NCBI GenBank assembly: GCA_029931535.1
Contig: JAQPZY010001372.1
Coordinates: forward strand, 1,550,001 to 1,614,000
Length of the DNA stretch: 64,000 nucleotides
Direction: 5' to 3'
From: Margaritifera margaritifera
Lineage: Eukaryota; Mollusca; Bivalvia; Unionida; Margaritiferidae
Shown here: piece after piece, positions 33,159 to 45,250 of the stretch
Layout: each line of letters starts with the position of its first letter
Numbering within the stretch: the first letter of the stretch is position 1
Notes under the pieces: generated by a model
The model's database searches: none
What the model was told of the DNA's origin: nothing
Seen by the model: only the letters and a program-made list of their open reading frames with translations
Program-made: the position numbers and the translations under genes

Positions 33159-34255
33159 CAGTGGTCCCCCTCTTGAATGGCCCCCCTGACCAGCGGCCAC
33201 CAGCTTTATATGGCCACAATCCGAGTTTGTGTTCAAAAGTACCCCTCAAGGACGACCACCCCTCTAACGCGACCAGCGGCCAGCTTTTTAGTGCAAAAAC
33301 GGTCAAATTTACCCCTGCGAGCGGCCACATAATGGTTGTTTACAGAGTAAAATCTCGATAATATTTTTTAATTTCTCAATTCAACACATTGACATTTTGT
33401 TCCAACATGCCAATAAAGTAACTTTAATCCTTACAAAGAGTAAGTAATCCAATTACTGCCATGTGTTCCTTAGATGTTAGCTTTTGTCACTTTGATAATT
33501 ACTGGCTATTAATACCACCGATAATTATCAAGAGGACAAAAGCTAACCGCTGAGAAGCACAGCATTGTTCAGCTGAAGTCAGCGTGACATCCGGTCGCCA
33601 GATAGTAAAATGGTATGTTAGCCTTTATGGCTTCACTCTAATAGATTATGAAATGTACATAACCTGGTACCAGACTGGGGAAGAAGAAAAAAAGTCGATC
33701 ACGTGACAGACTCACTTCCGTTGTAAACACTGTGCCAAACACGTGCATGCCTGCAAAGGAATAAATTGTCGCAAAATATCGTCAGACATTCTCAGTTTAG
33801 AAGAAAAAGTGAAAGCAATTAAATTAAACGAAAAGATGGAGAGTCTTTTGATAACTACGGAGAAATTTTATGTCGGAAAGATTCAAATAAACATTGTCAA
33901 TATACATTCAACTGCATTGAGTGGGAAGACGGAATCGACGGACGTACAGGGATAGTACAACCAAATGTTTGTGCCCAGAATTTACCGACAATGTAGTTTT
34001 GCACCACGATTCATGATTATTCATATTTTTTAAAAATGTCATTGATATTAGTTTTATCATATTGAGTCCTTAACCAGATAATATTCCTGTGATTTTTAAA
34101 TGAAAATATAAAATATATACAAATTAGTTACACCTTTTATACTTTATATGTAGTTATTACTCACAACTGTGTGATCCCCCTCTAGAAAGGCCACCCGTCT
34201 TATAAGGCCACTTTCTTGCTGCAGAAGGGGTGGCCTTATAAGAGAGGGACCACTG
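33159..34255 (+). mobile_element. pogo/Tigger-like non-autonomous DNA transposon (1097 bp)
   Basis: Starts 'cagtggtccccctctt' and ends with its inverse, 'aagagagggaccactg' (15 of 16 bases), each flanked by TA, the usual target duplication of this superfamily. Subterminal motifs 'ggccacc' and 'ggccac' recur inside both ends. A transposase start remains at 33743-33955, and the remainder is too short for a DDE domain, so it is a deletion derivative. Confidence 0.8.
33743..33955 (+). pseudogene. CENP-B-type helix-turn-helix start of a pogo-like transposase
   Basis: The frame reads 'ILSLEEKVKAIKLNEKMESL' and then a block ending 'GKIQINIVN'. This is the typical N-terminal DNA-binding helix-turn-helix of pogo/Tigger/jerky transposases (Leu-Ser-x-Glu-x-Lys start, Gly-Lys-x-Gln-Ile at helix 3). 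It would bind the element's ends. After about residue 50 the frame departs from the family; a neighbouring frame gives 'EWEDGIDGRT', so a frameshift is likely. The catalytic domain is absent. Confidence 0.65.
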
Positions 34256-34791
34256 TAATCAAAGTACAAATATAAATACCAAATATTTATTTTGTTCTTC
34301 TTTTGAAGTTTGAACTTTTGTTCAGGAAATCAGCAAAGTTTGGTTTTAAAATATGATAACTGTGTTCTCTACTAAAGCAGATGAGACAATAATGATTTAT
34401 CTGAGCATTGCAAAATAAACTGTACTCCCTTCAAAAATGTAAACATTAAATGGAATACATAACAACAGAGTTGGCTTTTGACTGAAGTGCATTATATATT
34501 TAATACAATAATGTTCACACATATATATGCAGGTTACATGTTTAAAAACAATATTGTACATTCATAAACCTACCATAAATCCTGTATATCAAATAGTTAT
34601 AGTAGAGTAAAAACTGTTGCAGTTCCTTTGAGCATTCTACTAGCCAAGAACAGATGTTTGGAAATCATGAATGACCAAGTTGGACATCCAGTCTAAACTC
34701 TTTTCATTTACAACCAACTATTCCTGGAGTGGCAATAGAACATTTTTATAATGGGTGGACGAGAAACAATATGCCATTTAACTCATTAACC

Positions 34792-35365
34792 GTTAGTGCC
34801 ACATTTTTACGTGTCATGAGGTTGTACCCTACTTCCGAGCTCTGTAACATCAACATCTTTTAAGATACACTAAAGTGGTATTGCAGGAAAGTAGACAGAT
34901 GTAGCTCTACAATTATACCAAATAATGTCGTCTTTCTAGTTGCATTAAAAAATACAGCGACAAAAATACAATTTTTTAGACCCAATTTTTAAGGTTGAAA
35001 ATTGCCAGTTTTGAAACCGGATTTTAGACTTTTGGTCTTAGACTTAAAACAGACCGGTCTGAACTGCACACAGACAGATGAACCTTTGCAAAAAGTAGGA
35101 TAAGTTTGAGATTTGGAGTAAAAAGGGGCCAATTACCCAAAAATCTGGGGTTCAATACAACAAAAAAAGTCCAACTTTTACCCTTCTGCACATGCACGAG
35201 CTTAATAGCCAATCAAAAACAATGTTTCTGATACACCTAAGCATCTGGCTGAACGAAAAAATTTCTTAAGCAGATATATTTTGCTGCATTCAGAAGTAAC
35301 CCCAAAAATGTGTTTCCTACCCCCATTTCAGGCAAAAATTAAAAGATTCTCCCAGGGTTAATGAG
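34792..35365. mobile_element. TTAA-flanked element (piggyBac-like MITE), 574 bp
   Basis: The sequence 'ctcattaacc' follows a TTAA at 34788-34791, and its exact inverse 'ggttaatgag' precedes a TTAA at 35366-35369. TTAA target duplications are the hallmark of piggyBac-type transposition. The interior has no transposase frame. Confidence 0.68.
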
Positions 35366-35369
35366 TTAA

Positions 35370-36823
35370 CAAGTATTTTACTGGTCCACGACCAACAGAG
35401 CTAAAAATCTGGAAGAATTCTATTACATGTACTACCATCGTTAAATTGGAACTTGTATTATTATCATGTTAGAAAACTTGGCTTTTCGGCTGCATGTTAA
35501 TTTGCTTTTTTCTAACCCTCACCCTCCTACATGTATGTACGTTTCAAATGAAAACTATTTTAGTTACTGTTAATCAAATTATGTCACATTTTTTAATTTT
35601 CTCAAATTATTCATAAATTATGTAATAAATATTTTTATTTAAAATAAATTATGTATGAAATATGATATAGTATTAATAAATTGTGTAATATATATATATA
35701 TATATATAGTTGTTTTCTAAAGTTAAAATTGTGCATAAAATATATAATAAGTTCTATCCAATATCTAATTATTGCTTCCTCGGAGCAAGCTATACTGAGC
35801 TATGATAAAACAAAATTTTCATTTATATTCAATTTTATTGAAATATAGCTATAAGGCATGTACAATAGATCGCAAAGCTTATGAACAGACAGACAAATGG
35901 ATGAATGGAGGTGAAATAAATATTCTCACACTATTTTATCATGTCTGGATAAAGTAAAATCGCTATGGAATACAAAATAACTTATATAATGTAAATAAAT
36001 AAAATATTTGGAATTAAATATTGCAAAATTTGCACAAGTGAAATAATTGCAATTTATTTTAGCCTTTATGTTCTTGGGATGTAGTTTATGCTGTACACAA
36101 GTCTGTATTGCAATGTTTTAACATACTGCAGTTACAATTCATAATTTCCAGGTCTTATCTGTAAATTAAATGTAAAAAAATAAAAAAATGTTAAACCATT
36201 GAACCCTCTCTTTGACTGTGCCAATTATTTTTACTTGGCCAAAAAGTATTTTTAGTTTTTCCCCCCATCAAGACGATATACTTTTCCCCTACCTATAGCA
36301 TGGATTTTTGTCCATACCAGTGCCAAATTCATAATATTTATGGCTACACTTGCAAAAGTATGTTATCTTTAAAATGAAAATGATGAACAAATGGACATTG
36401 TTTTTCAAATATTGGGGGCAGTGGGGAGGCACATAATTCTCCAATTAACCAACAGTGTTGTTCACAATTATAATAGGAAGCACAATTTTTACTTGTCATG
36501 TATTTAAAAAAATAATGCTTTACCTTCCTTACAAAACGAAATTGAATTTATTATTGGATTATAACTATGTAAATAAAGGCAAACATTGATAATAATGGAT
36601 TTGTGTAATAAAAATAAAGGGACTATATGACTCGTGTAATGTTATTTTGGTCACTTATATATGGGTGTTGAAAAAAAAAATATGGATTCAAATAAATAAA
36701 TAATGTACCTTTTAAAAAATCACAAATAATACACTGAAATCGAGCTATTTAGCAATCATTTAAAACAGTGTTTAAGATAATATTTGGAACAAGTGAAATA
36801 AATCACTTTCAGTGGGAAAATGT

Positions 36824-36854
<31 letters not shown>

Positions 36855-38505
36855 CCAAAGCTGTTTACTGTGCATTTCTTTATATTCAAAGGTTGATTAC
36901 ATTCATATTTAGGCAAGTTTTTCTTTGGTTGGTTTTTTGTTGTTGACGGACATTTTAAGTGAAAGTAGAATGCAAATTAAAGAAAACTACAGATGATGCA
37001 GACGATGTTTGTTTACACGTGGCATCAGACTGTTCCCATAAGGCTCAGCGCTGTATCAAAAATGGACTCTTCCACAACACAAAGACAAACATGACGGATA
37101 ACATGTAGGCAGATCAGTTTTTCAGCATGTATCGAATGAATGGTGTTGCACTGTATGTCGATAAAAATTATGTTTAAATCATTCATGCACAAAGCAAATT
37201 TGACAATTTTATCCATATTTCGAGATGCCAATGTGAAAATTATATAAGATACACACGTATATCATTCGCGATGCTATGTGGAACAAACTATATCCTCGAA
37301 CCATCATATTTCGTGCCCTTAACATGAATTTTAAAGCGTTTGTTATAATATTGTAAGAATCTATTCAAATAACCATAGCAAGTGTTCAACCATATATACT
37401 TCATTTAATCATCGTTAAAAGTTTTTTGGCATTCAGGTACATTAGTTCAGAATTGCCGCTTTTCCGAGCGTGTGTAAGTTTACTCATTTCCGGAAAAACA
37501 TCCATGGTTCGTGCCACAGACTAAATGGTCACGTGGCATATGACCAGAACATGCCAGTTAGGCCAAGGTATGGATATTATTAGTTTGTAGCGTGTCCATG
37601 TTTTTTAAATAAAAAAAAAATAAAAAGTGAGATTTTTTTCCCATGAATTTTATATGCAGTTTCTGCACTCACATTACTGCTTGCTTGTTCTTTACCATAT
37701 AAATACATGAATCAAGAGAGAGAGAGAGGGACAGAGAGAGACAGAGTGTGAGAGAAATTTTAAAATAGACACTGGCGAATGGATACACATTTTATTATTT
37801 TTAGATTGAATGACTTTTGATGTAGAATATGTTTATTATTAAATAATACCAAAATGAAAAAGTCCATGGTGAATATACATTTCCAGTGTAAATTTACGTT
37901 GTATAAGAACCCTGCATGATTGAAACCAAATATTTACATTGGCTTTGCCGTTGTATAAATTCCCAAAGTGGGTTTTCCCGTTCAAGAAATGTAAACAAAG
38001 CAAACATGTGATCAGCGGGCCTTTCTTTAGCATATAATACAAAATTCAAGGCGAAAATGTCTGATACAAATAAGGCATTAGTCAAAATATAGATTTTCAT
38101 TGATTTTTTGTAAATTACCTGTTTAAATCTCATTTGGTCTGATTTTACTTGTTAAATACTAGCTGTCACATTTGAAGAGCGCTGGTGACCCAGTCTTGAA
38201 ACAAGCGCGTTAGGTCGCAAGAAACATGGCGCACGATTCAAGGATGAGAACGAAGTTAGGAGGTTGGATGATACTTCATTATTCATGTCCTATGTAGGTA
38301 TAGGACTGTCAGGGGACATAACTGTTTCTGGCTTCCCGATTTCTCAAGCCGCTTAGGTTCCAGAACAGTGATATGCTTGTACAGTATATTTGTATATAAA
38401 TTTGGACATTTTTTAATGAAAAAACGTTGGAACCCGACAGAATAAACATCTTGACACATGTTTATGACACTAAGTGGCCAGTGGATTGAAAAATATTTTT
38501 TTAGA
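35370..38505. other. No gene seen
   Basis: Very AT-rich. Contains the R1-type border motif 'ggtccacgaccaacagagct' near 35383, (TA)n near 35690-35708, (TTA)n near 36827-36855 and a purine GA tract at about 37717-37755. A slightly GC-richer patch at 38.17-38.36 kb holds a short frame starting 'MAHDSRMRTKLGG' with no further support. Confidence 0.4.
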
Positions 38506-38508
38506 AGC

Positions 38509-39247
38509 TGTTACGTATGATTATATAACATTATAAATATTTTAGGAAATTATAAACGTTTCTTGACTTTAAAATTTGCTTAAACCTTGATATTAAGTAT
38601 AATGTTGACATGTTTAGCTGTTCTCCTTGAAGTGGGTTGTTTAGTTAGTATTTGAGTTCCAGGACGGTTTTGTTAAACAAGTTGTTGATTCAATTTGAGG
38701 TCAAGGTTGATTTTGTTTACAAATAAAACCAGAATTTCCTTTGGAGTTATGTGTCAAAAATCACATGCACCATAATATTCTAGAACATTCTGTCATGTGG
38801 CCTATCTTTATACATACCATGTTTAGTGGACAGTTTTTCAGTTTTCAACCTTAACATCAGTCTTTAAAGAGCCATTACAGTTGTGAAAAATCATTCCAAA
38901 TTATGAGAGAGGAATTATTGAAAATATTCATTAGATTATAAAAGTGCTCATAGACTTTGGGATTTTGGATTTTGAATTGATGATTTGGGGATTTATGTGA
39001 ACTTATTCAAAGATATTCTGGAGTACTCCATTTTGGCACATCAGCACATTAAAGACTACAGACACATCATGACATTAAAGTCTATTGGCTCATCAATATA
39101 TTCAAGGATACAGTCATTCATTAGGAACATTCTATTTTCAGGACTTGTGATTAGGACACTTATTATTACTGGATAATCTGGATTTTAATTCACGTTACTG
39201 TAAGTGTCTTTTGAATTTTCACTTGAATTGTCTAGAAACAAATTGAG
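38509..39247 (+). mobile_element. LTR copy A (3'-truncated) of the family at 43492-44241
   Basis: Begins 'tgttacgtatgat' and aligns along its length with the solo LTR at 43.5 kb: 'ttctagaacattctgtcatg', 'ccattacagttgtgaaaa', 'aggacttgtgattagga', 'cattactgtaagtg' and counterparts. The match stops near 39247, so the last ~90 bp including the expected 'taaca' end is missing and no target duplication can be checked. Confidence 0.78.
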
Positions 39248-39249
39248 CA

Positions 39250-39675
39250 AGCAGAGAAAAGATATGTTCGCAGTTGGATATTTTACGAGATTTAGACTCG
39301 GACATAGAAGTTTCTGAGATTGAATCGTCAGAAGAAGAGGATGCTGATAGCGACGATGATACAGTTCTTGCGGATTTGTAAACTGGAACAATCATCTTCG
39401 GTCTGTCCAAACCAATGATTTTAGTGGACAAATAGCTTAAAAAATACATGACTGTGTAGACAAATTTTTTTGGAACAATTGGTGAAAATTTCATGGATTT
39501 TTATTGGATATAAGAAGAGAAATTTAAGGTAAGAATGGATGCATGTGCATCATGTTTACAAAATTTTCTAAATAGGTAAAAACTCTCTGGGGCACAAGCA
39601 GCTAGACACAGCTTAGTGCTGCTGTGGCATAGCAGCAGTGATACTGATAACAGTGCTGGGGCCGAATGAGTTAAG
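39250..39675 (+). pseudogene. Possible piggyBac-like transposase N-terminus and element end
   Basis: A plus frame at 39269-39381 encodes an acidic stretch ('DSDIEVSEIESSEEEDADSD') like the N-terminus of piggyBac-type transposases. About 290 bp further on, 'ctggggccgaatgag' runs into TTAA (39672). No matching left end or catalytic domain is seen, so the assignment is tentative. Confidence 0.3.
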
Positions 39676-39784
39676 CATGGATATATTCTGTTGGAATAAG
39701 TTTAAAAACACATTAAACAATTGTAATTAAAGTCCAAGAGTTGTGTTAGATTTCATGAAAATAGACATGCGGTTGGGAAAAGGG

Positions 39785-39886
39785 TAGTCCTACAATGTAA
39801 GACATCCAACCTGATATTTTTGATGCTTGGGTGCTAGCACCCAAACATCATAAATATCAGGGTGGACGTCTTACATTGTAGTACTA
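39785..39886. mobile_element. 102-bp near-perfect palindrome with 9-bp flanking repeat (foldback MITE)
   Basis: Two 51-nt arms meet at 'gctagc' (centre 39835/39836) and pair at 46 of 51 positions. The outer ends are 'tagtcctac' and 'gtagtacta'. The direct repeat 'ggaaaaggg' borders both sides (39776-39784 and 39887-39895; 11 bp if 'ta' is counted). A 9-bp target duplication is typical of Mutator-like elements. Confidence 0.85.
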
Positions 39887-39899
39887 GGAAAAGGGTACA

Positions 39900-41090
39900 T
39901 GTATTCATCAGATGGCTGCCGACTAATGTGACTTAATATAGCTTTCATTCCTTGTCCTACTCGTAATTAAAACTGAAGCTACAAATGTGTTTTAGCACTA
40001 TCAAGAATTATAGACTCTATTCAAAGTATCATCATAGAAACAATTCAGACTTCATTTGTATCGTTCTTAGATGTGTCTCAATTGAAAAATAGCTTGGTTT
40101 AGTTGCAAAAACCGGTACCTCATTTTTCATGTCCTTACCTATCCTATGCCGAGCACGTGATCCTCTCTCTCTTTATAAGTTGTTACCCATTACGCTTAAT
40201 CGAATAATCTGTCACAAAGTGTGATACTCACTGATTGATTATCTGATTCCACTGTCCGCTGGTGAAATGAAATGAGAATAATCTACTATATAACGCAGAG
40301 CACGGTCAACTTTGTTAAATGTCACCTCCTTAATGGCGCTTGACGCTTGCATGAATTCGGGCGTCTTCGGACCTAGTCTGGTACCCCGAAGATAATTATG
40401 ATAATTTTTCATTAACCTCGCGTTCGGTCATTCGACCATGCAAGCTCACTCGACGCATTACTGCTTTAATTTAAATGTTTGGGCAGAGGCGGGCTGCACG
40501 GACTCCGCAAGAGAGGGCGATGTTGAAGGAAAGTACTGAAACGCCACATAGTACATGGTCAAATTCTGCCCAGTTAGCTAAATAGAGCTGTCCCTAGAAC
40601 CAATTATGTGTTAGCCACATATGGAATTATGACAATACTACAAGTTTCAAATTTCTCCATTTAACGCGCTTCATTCAGGTATAAATTTTGCGTACATAGT
40701 GTACATAATTTTTCCAAAACAATACCAATCTCTGAGTAAAGTTACTCATACCCTTTAAGTATCTCGCACATTTATAATTTCATAGCGATATTTTTAGATG
40801 GTGTTCTATAAGGGAGGGTACCACTGATTGAATCAAGTGCCGGTGCTAAAAACAGTAATGCGGAAAAATGTTTACAAACAAATAAATAAATTTTTAAACA
40901 AATGCATTATATTTGTTATCAACTAAAGGCAAGGAACTTGCCTGCGGCCGCACGATTCACCCAAAACCTGCCCCAAAATCACCCAAAACCTGCCCCAAAC
41001 CACCACAAACATGATCTAAATCAAACGAAACATACCAAATCCACAATAAAACATTGGAAAGAGTACTATTTTGTAGAAACAGACAACAAA
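39900..41090. other. No gene seen; one unpaired transposon-like end
   Basis: 'aagggagggtaccactga' at about 40812-40828 resembles the right end of the pogo-like element at 34255, but no partner end was found. A slightly GC-richer stretch at 40.3-40.55 kb has no open frame with coding character. Confidence 0.4.
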
Positions 41091-41092
41091 TT

Positions 41093-42800
41093 ATGCCGGA
41101 GTTAGTATTTACATCGGATGGAAATGAAACAAAGGAGATAAATGTTACTGAATTCATCCCCATGCTGGTTATCAAGTCAAACGGATCCAGTCAATAGGTT
41201 CCAATTGAAAATGGCCTCATTTTGAAGTAAATAATGGACCATCGGTGCCATACATATGAATGGATATGAAAACAATAACATATGCACGACATTATAAATA
41301 TTTTTACATGCATTTGGTCTTGTCTTTATTAGCATTTGGTTGTCGCTACGGGCTATAGAGATATATCGTATTTCTTCTTGGCGTTGTATTTAAATTCTAC
41401 CTTGTATAAATTATGTAAAGATACTGATTTTTTTCTTCTAAATTGAAGTGCAAATAACTCCTGATCCATTATTTACTTTATACTTCATGTCATTACATTC
41501 AATAATGTGATTTTTCGTTTCTTTAAATTTGACGATAATGATAAAACAGACTGCATTTTATCCAAAAACGTGCTGTGGTAGAATATTGCGGAGAAAGATC
41601 TTTAAAAATTAGCAAACCACATGGAAACAGTAAGCGTAATGAGCCCTATCGGCGAACAAATCCAAACCTTTTAAGAGAAGCTGTAAATGGTATAGGGGAA
41701 AAAGGCATCGGAGAGATATTTACAGATGAATAAAGATGATAGCTTTTCTGCGCCAAAAACGTCAAGGCAAATTCAAGACAAAATTTATAGAGAAAAGAAT
41801 AAAGTCAAAACATCTGTACCAGGAAATAAAAATCTAGCTGATGATTTAATAGAAATTTTAGGTGAACTTCACACAAATGACTAGGAAGTGAATCTGACAA
41901 AAAGAAAATGGCCTGTTATTGTACTGTACACAGCAGAACAAATCTTAGACATGAAAAAAAAAATGTTCAGGATAGGATAAAAGCATTATTGGATTAGACC
42001 AAACTTTTAATTAGGGTAAGGTTTTGGTAACTGCAATGTCATACAAAAATAGAAGCGTTGTAAACAGAAAAACTGATCAATACCCTATTTTCTTAGGTCC
42101 ACTATGTCTTCATTGGAATCAGACGAAAACACGTATTACAAATTCTTTTCGCATATTCGCGAACAAATTGGAGATGATAATTTCATATTTGGTACGGACA
42201 ACGAAAAAGCTCTGACAAACGCTCTAAGATCCAATTTTTGCAATGCAGAATATTTATAAAGTACTAAGCATATTAAAGACAACATTCGGCACTCTTTGCA
42301 TAAATATGGATGTGACGATCTTGTCACAAAATCAATACTTCGTATGATCTCAAATGAAGACAGAGGCCTGATATTCAGCCAAGATGACGCTAAGTTTGCT
42401 ATACGAGAAGATATTCTGGCGATATATTTAAAAACAATATCCCAATTTCGAACAGTACTTCAAATATTTGATATGTCAAAAAATTGAAATGTTTGTGTAC
42501 AAACCACTAAAAAACAACATTATCACGAGTCTTTGGACCAACAACAACGCAGAATCCATACATAATAAACTTAAGAACGTTGCTGATTGGAAACAGCACA
42601 AAATACCCGAATTAATCAACAGGTTATATAGTGTAACGCTAGATCAGTAGATAGATTTGCTTCGCGCACTATATGGCTGTGGCTATTATAAATTATTTGG
42701 TCCTTCCTCTTTATATGTAATTGATGAAACAATTTGGCGTACAAAAACATCAGCAGAAAAGACAAGAATCTTTGCACAATATTTACAGAAGCAAATAAAC
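41093..42800 (+). pseudogene. Mutator-like (MULE-type DDE) transposase pseudogene
   Basis: Plus-strand frames in order: a short possible start ('MPELVFTSDGNETKEINVTE', 41093-41197); a basic block at 41.59-41.72 kb ('SKPHGNSKRNEPYRRTNPNL'); a catalytic region at 42.03-42.45 kb with 'FGTDNEKALTNAL', 'TKHIKDNIRHSL' and 'DDAKFAIREDILAIY'; then, after a frameshift, 'LWTNNNAESIHNKLK' (42527-42571) and 'LLRALYGCGYYKLF' with 'IWRTKTSAEKTRIFAQYL'. The acidic residue in GTDNEK, the His in TKHIKDN and the Glu in NNNAES sit where a MULE-type DDE domain has its catalytic and adjacent residues. Family members are common as uncharacterised proteins in invertebrates. At least six stops or shifts make it dead. 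The start at 41.09 kb is uncertain. Confidence 0.65.
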
Positions 42801-42811
42801 TCCAATACTTT

Positions 42812-42922
42812 GAATTCCAGATTGTTGTGCTCTTTCTCGAGAAATTGCATGGTCGTGAAAGTCCGACTTTATCAGAAGGCTTCTTAGTGATTTTCGAGAA
42901 AGAGCGCAACAATTTGGAATTC
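42812..42922. repeat. 32-bp inverted repeat directly after the MULE-like pseudogene
   Basis: 'gaattccagattgttgtgct' plus 'ctttctcgagaa' (42812-42843) is inverted at 42891-42922 with three or four differences; spacer 47 nt. A further inverted pair just beyond ('gaaattgcatgg' and 'ccacgcaatttc') suggests a rearranged fold-back. Confidence 0.75.
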
Positions 42923-42969
42923 TAAGTTGTTCCACGCAATTTCTCGATAAATGCCCTATTCCAAGTTGA

Positions 42970-44360
42970 AGCCCAACGGCTATAACATATATCGTCCAAC
43001 CACCTTAAATATTTAAATATTTAAATGTCGACAAATTCCAGAGAATGTAGAAAGGGTAATCCTATGCATAGATATTTCAACATTCCAGTAATGACACGTA
43101 TTCTTTATATTATACAGATTTTGCTGAATGATTTATCTTTTCATGCCAATTTGGATATGTACAATCTTTTTACTGTCAGAAAAAAATATTAACGCATTAA
43201 AAATTTTAAAACACGCATATATTTTTGTTAGGAAAAAAATTCAAACAGTTTTCATAAATTCCTCCACGGCGACTGTATCAATTATGTTACCTGTCTCTAT
43301 ATATTAAGTTTTTCATGTTAATGGCTATAACATTTAAATATCGAAAAAGTCCAGAGGAATGTAAAACGGGTATACCTATGCATAGATATTTCTCAATATT
43401 CCAGTAATGACTTGTATTCTTGATATTACATAGATTTCGTAGACTTATTTATCTTTTCATGTCAACTTGGATATGTACAATCTTTTCACTGTGTTATGTA
43501 TGATGTTTATATAATATTATAAATATTTTGGGAAATTGTAAATGTTTCTTCACTTTAATATTTGCTTAAATCTTAATGTTATCAGGAAAAACATGTTTAA
43601 CTAGTGTCCTTGAATTAGGTTGTTTTGATCAATATGTGTTCTCAATTTGAAGGTCAAGGTTGAATTTTGTTTACAGTTAGAATTCCATTAAGATGACTCA
43701 TATTCTAGAACATTCTGTCATGTGACCAATCTTTATATATACCATGTTTGGTGGACATTTTTTCAGTTCGACATTACCATCAGTCTTGTAAAGAGCTATT
43801 ACAGTTGTGAAAATTCATTCCAAATTCTAAGAGAGGAATTATTTTAAATATTCATTGGATTATAACAGTGCTCATAAACTTTTGGATTTTGGATTTTTAA
43901 TTGATGATTTTGGAATTTAAGTGAACTTATTCAGAGATTTTGGAATACTTCATTTTGACATCAGCACATCAAGATTTCTAGTACATCAGGACTTTGGAGA
44001 CCATTAACACATCATAACATTCAAGGACACAGCCGTGAATTCGGAACATTCTATATTTAGGACTTGTGATTAGAACATTCATTCTTATTGGATTATTAGG
44101 ATTTCAAAACACATTACTGTAAGTGACTTTTTGATTTTTCATTTTAATTATCTAGTAATAAATTGCTTGTTGATTTTTTACTTGATTTGTTGGTTTCACT
44201 TTCTTTCTGTTACATTTTTCTTAGACCATAGAGTCGTAACAACTGTCAGAAAAAAATATTAACGCATAAAAAGTTAGAAATCACACATATCGTTTCCTTC
44301 CAAATAAATTCAAATAGTTTTAATTAGGCCCTCCACGGCGACTGTATCTGACGATTTTTC
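42970..44360 (+). repeat. ~345-bp tandem duplication, second copy split by a solo LTR
   Basis: Unit 1 (about 42975-43290) and unit 2 (about 43320-43491 continued at 44242-44355) share 'ggctataacat', 'cctatgcatagatattt', 'ccagtaatgac', 'ggatatgtacaatctttt', 'cagaaaaaaatattaacgca' and 'ctccacggcgactgtatc'. Removing 43492-44245 restores the unit exactly. Confidence 0.85.
43492..44241 (+). mobile_element. Solo LTR, 750 bp, with 4-bp target duplication
   Basis: Begins 'tgttatgta' and ends 'gtcgtaaca', giving the 5'-TGTTA ... TAACA-3' inverted ends of an LTR. The tetranucleotide 'actg' occurs immediately before (43488-43491) and after (44242-44245). The sister unit of the surrounding tandem duplication shows the empty site. 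No internal coding region follows, so this is a solo LTR left by recombination. Copy A lies at 38.5 kb. A 4-bp duplication fits Ty3/Gypsy-type or retrovirus-type integrases. Confidence 0.85.
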
Positions 44361-45250
44361 TTCTAAATGAACAATAGGATAATACATGACCATACCATTT
44401 CGCAAATGGACATCTAATTTTAGTGAAACAAGGAAGAAAAAAATACAGGGTGTAAATTAGGACAGTGAACGGAGGTTATTTCCGATTGTTTTTTTTTTAA
44501 TATTTTTTTTATTGAGAGTGTTTTTATTAGATTGAGCAATAAAACAATGATATTCTATGACGATTAATCTCTAATCTCCCAATTATAAGCGTGAAAGAAG
44601 ATAAATATCTTTAATTTGGACTGATATCATAAATGGGAAATACAGTAAAAACAGTTTTATCCAATATTTAGCTCGCGTCCTCATTGGTACATTTCTAAAG
44701 TAACGATTTGATTCTTATTATCATAGTAATTTGATCTGGATTACTAGATCACGTTGAACTGTCAGCGTCTCGTCGCGATCCAGATTGCCTGATGCTGACA
44801 ACAAGACACATTCGAGGAATGAAGATGGAATTACTATCATAATAATATTTTTGTTACATACATATCAGTTATCAGATAATTAAAAAATGCTTCTACATAA
44901 CTGCAAAACAAAGAAACTGATTAGCATTACAACCTTTTTAATATGAACTTCGTCTTAAATCGTAAACTGAATAGAGCAAATTTGCGAAGTTGCTATAAAT
45001 AGATCTGATGTCCTTTACCCACAACACTTTGCGTGCACTGCCATATTGCTTTTGGACAAACAAAACAACACTAGATAAATATAAACCCATCCCAAATGCA
45101 AGCTTCATGACCTCATTTTTTGTTTTCTCTGTTACCAATAGGATAAGCTCTCAAAAGGTTCTTTTTGCTAATATTTTACTTTTTATTATCAGTCAATCAT
45201 AACCTACCAATTCTGTATATACTATATGTATGTGCACCCATTATCTAGTC

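Noticed and set aside
40812..40828. Right end of a third pogo-like element ('gggagggtaccactg')
   Set aside because: No inverted partner or second TA flank was found within several kb upstream.
40902..41105. 67-codon plus-strand frame with Pro/His/Asn repeats
   Set aside because: It is a short tandem of 'acccaaaacctgccccaaa', not a protein-coding pattern.
38509..44241. A full-length LTR retrotransposon between the two LTR copies
   Set aside because: The interior shows no gag or pol, holds unrelated transposon remains, and the second LTR has its own complete 4-bp target duplication.
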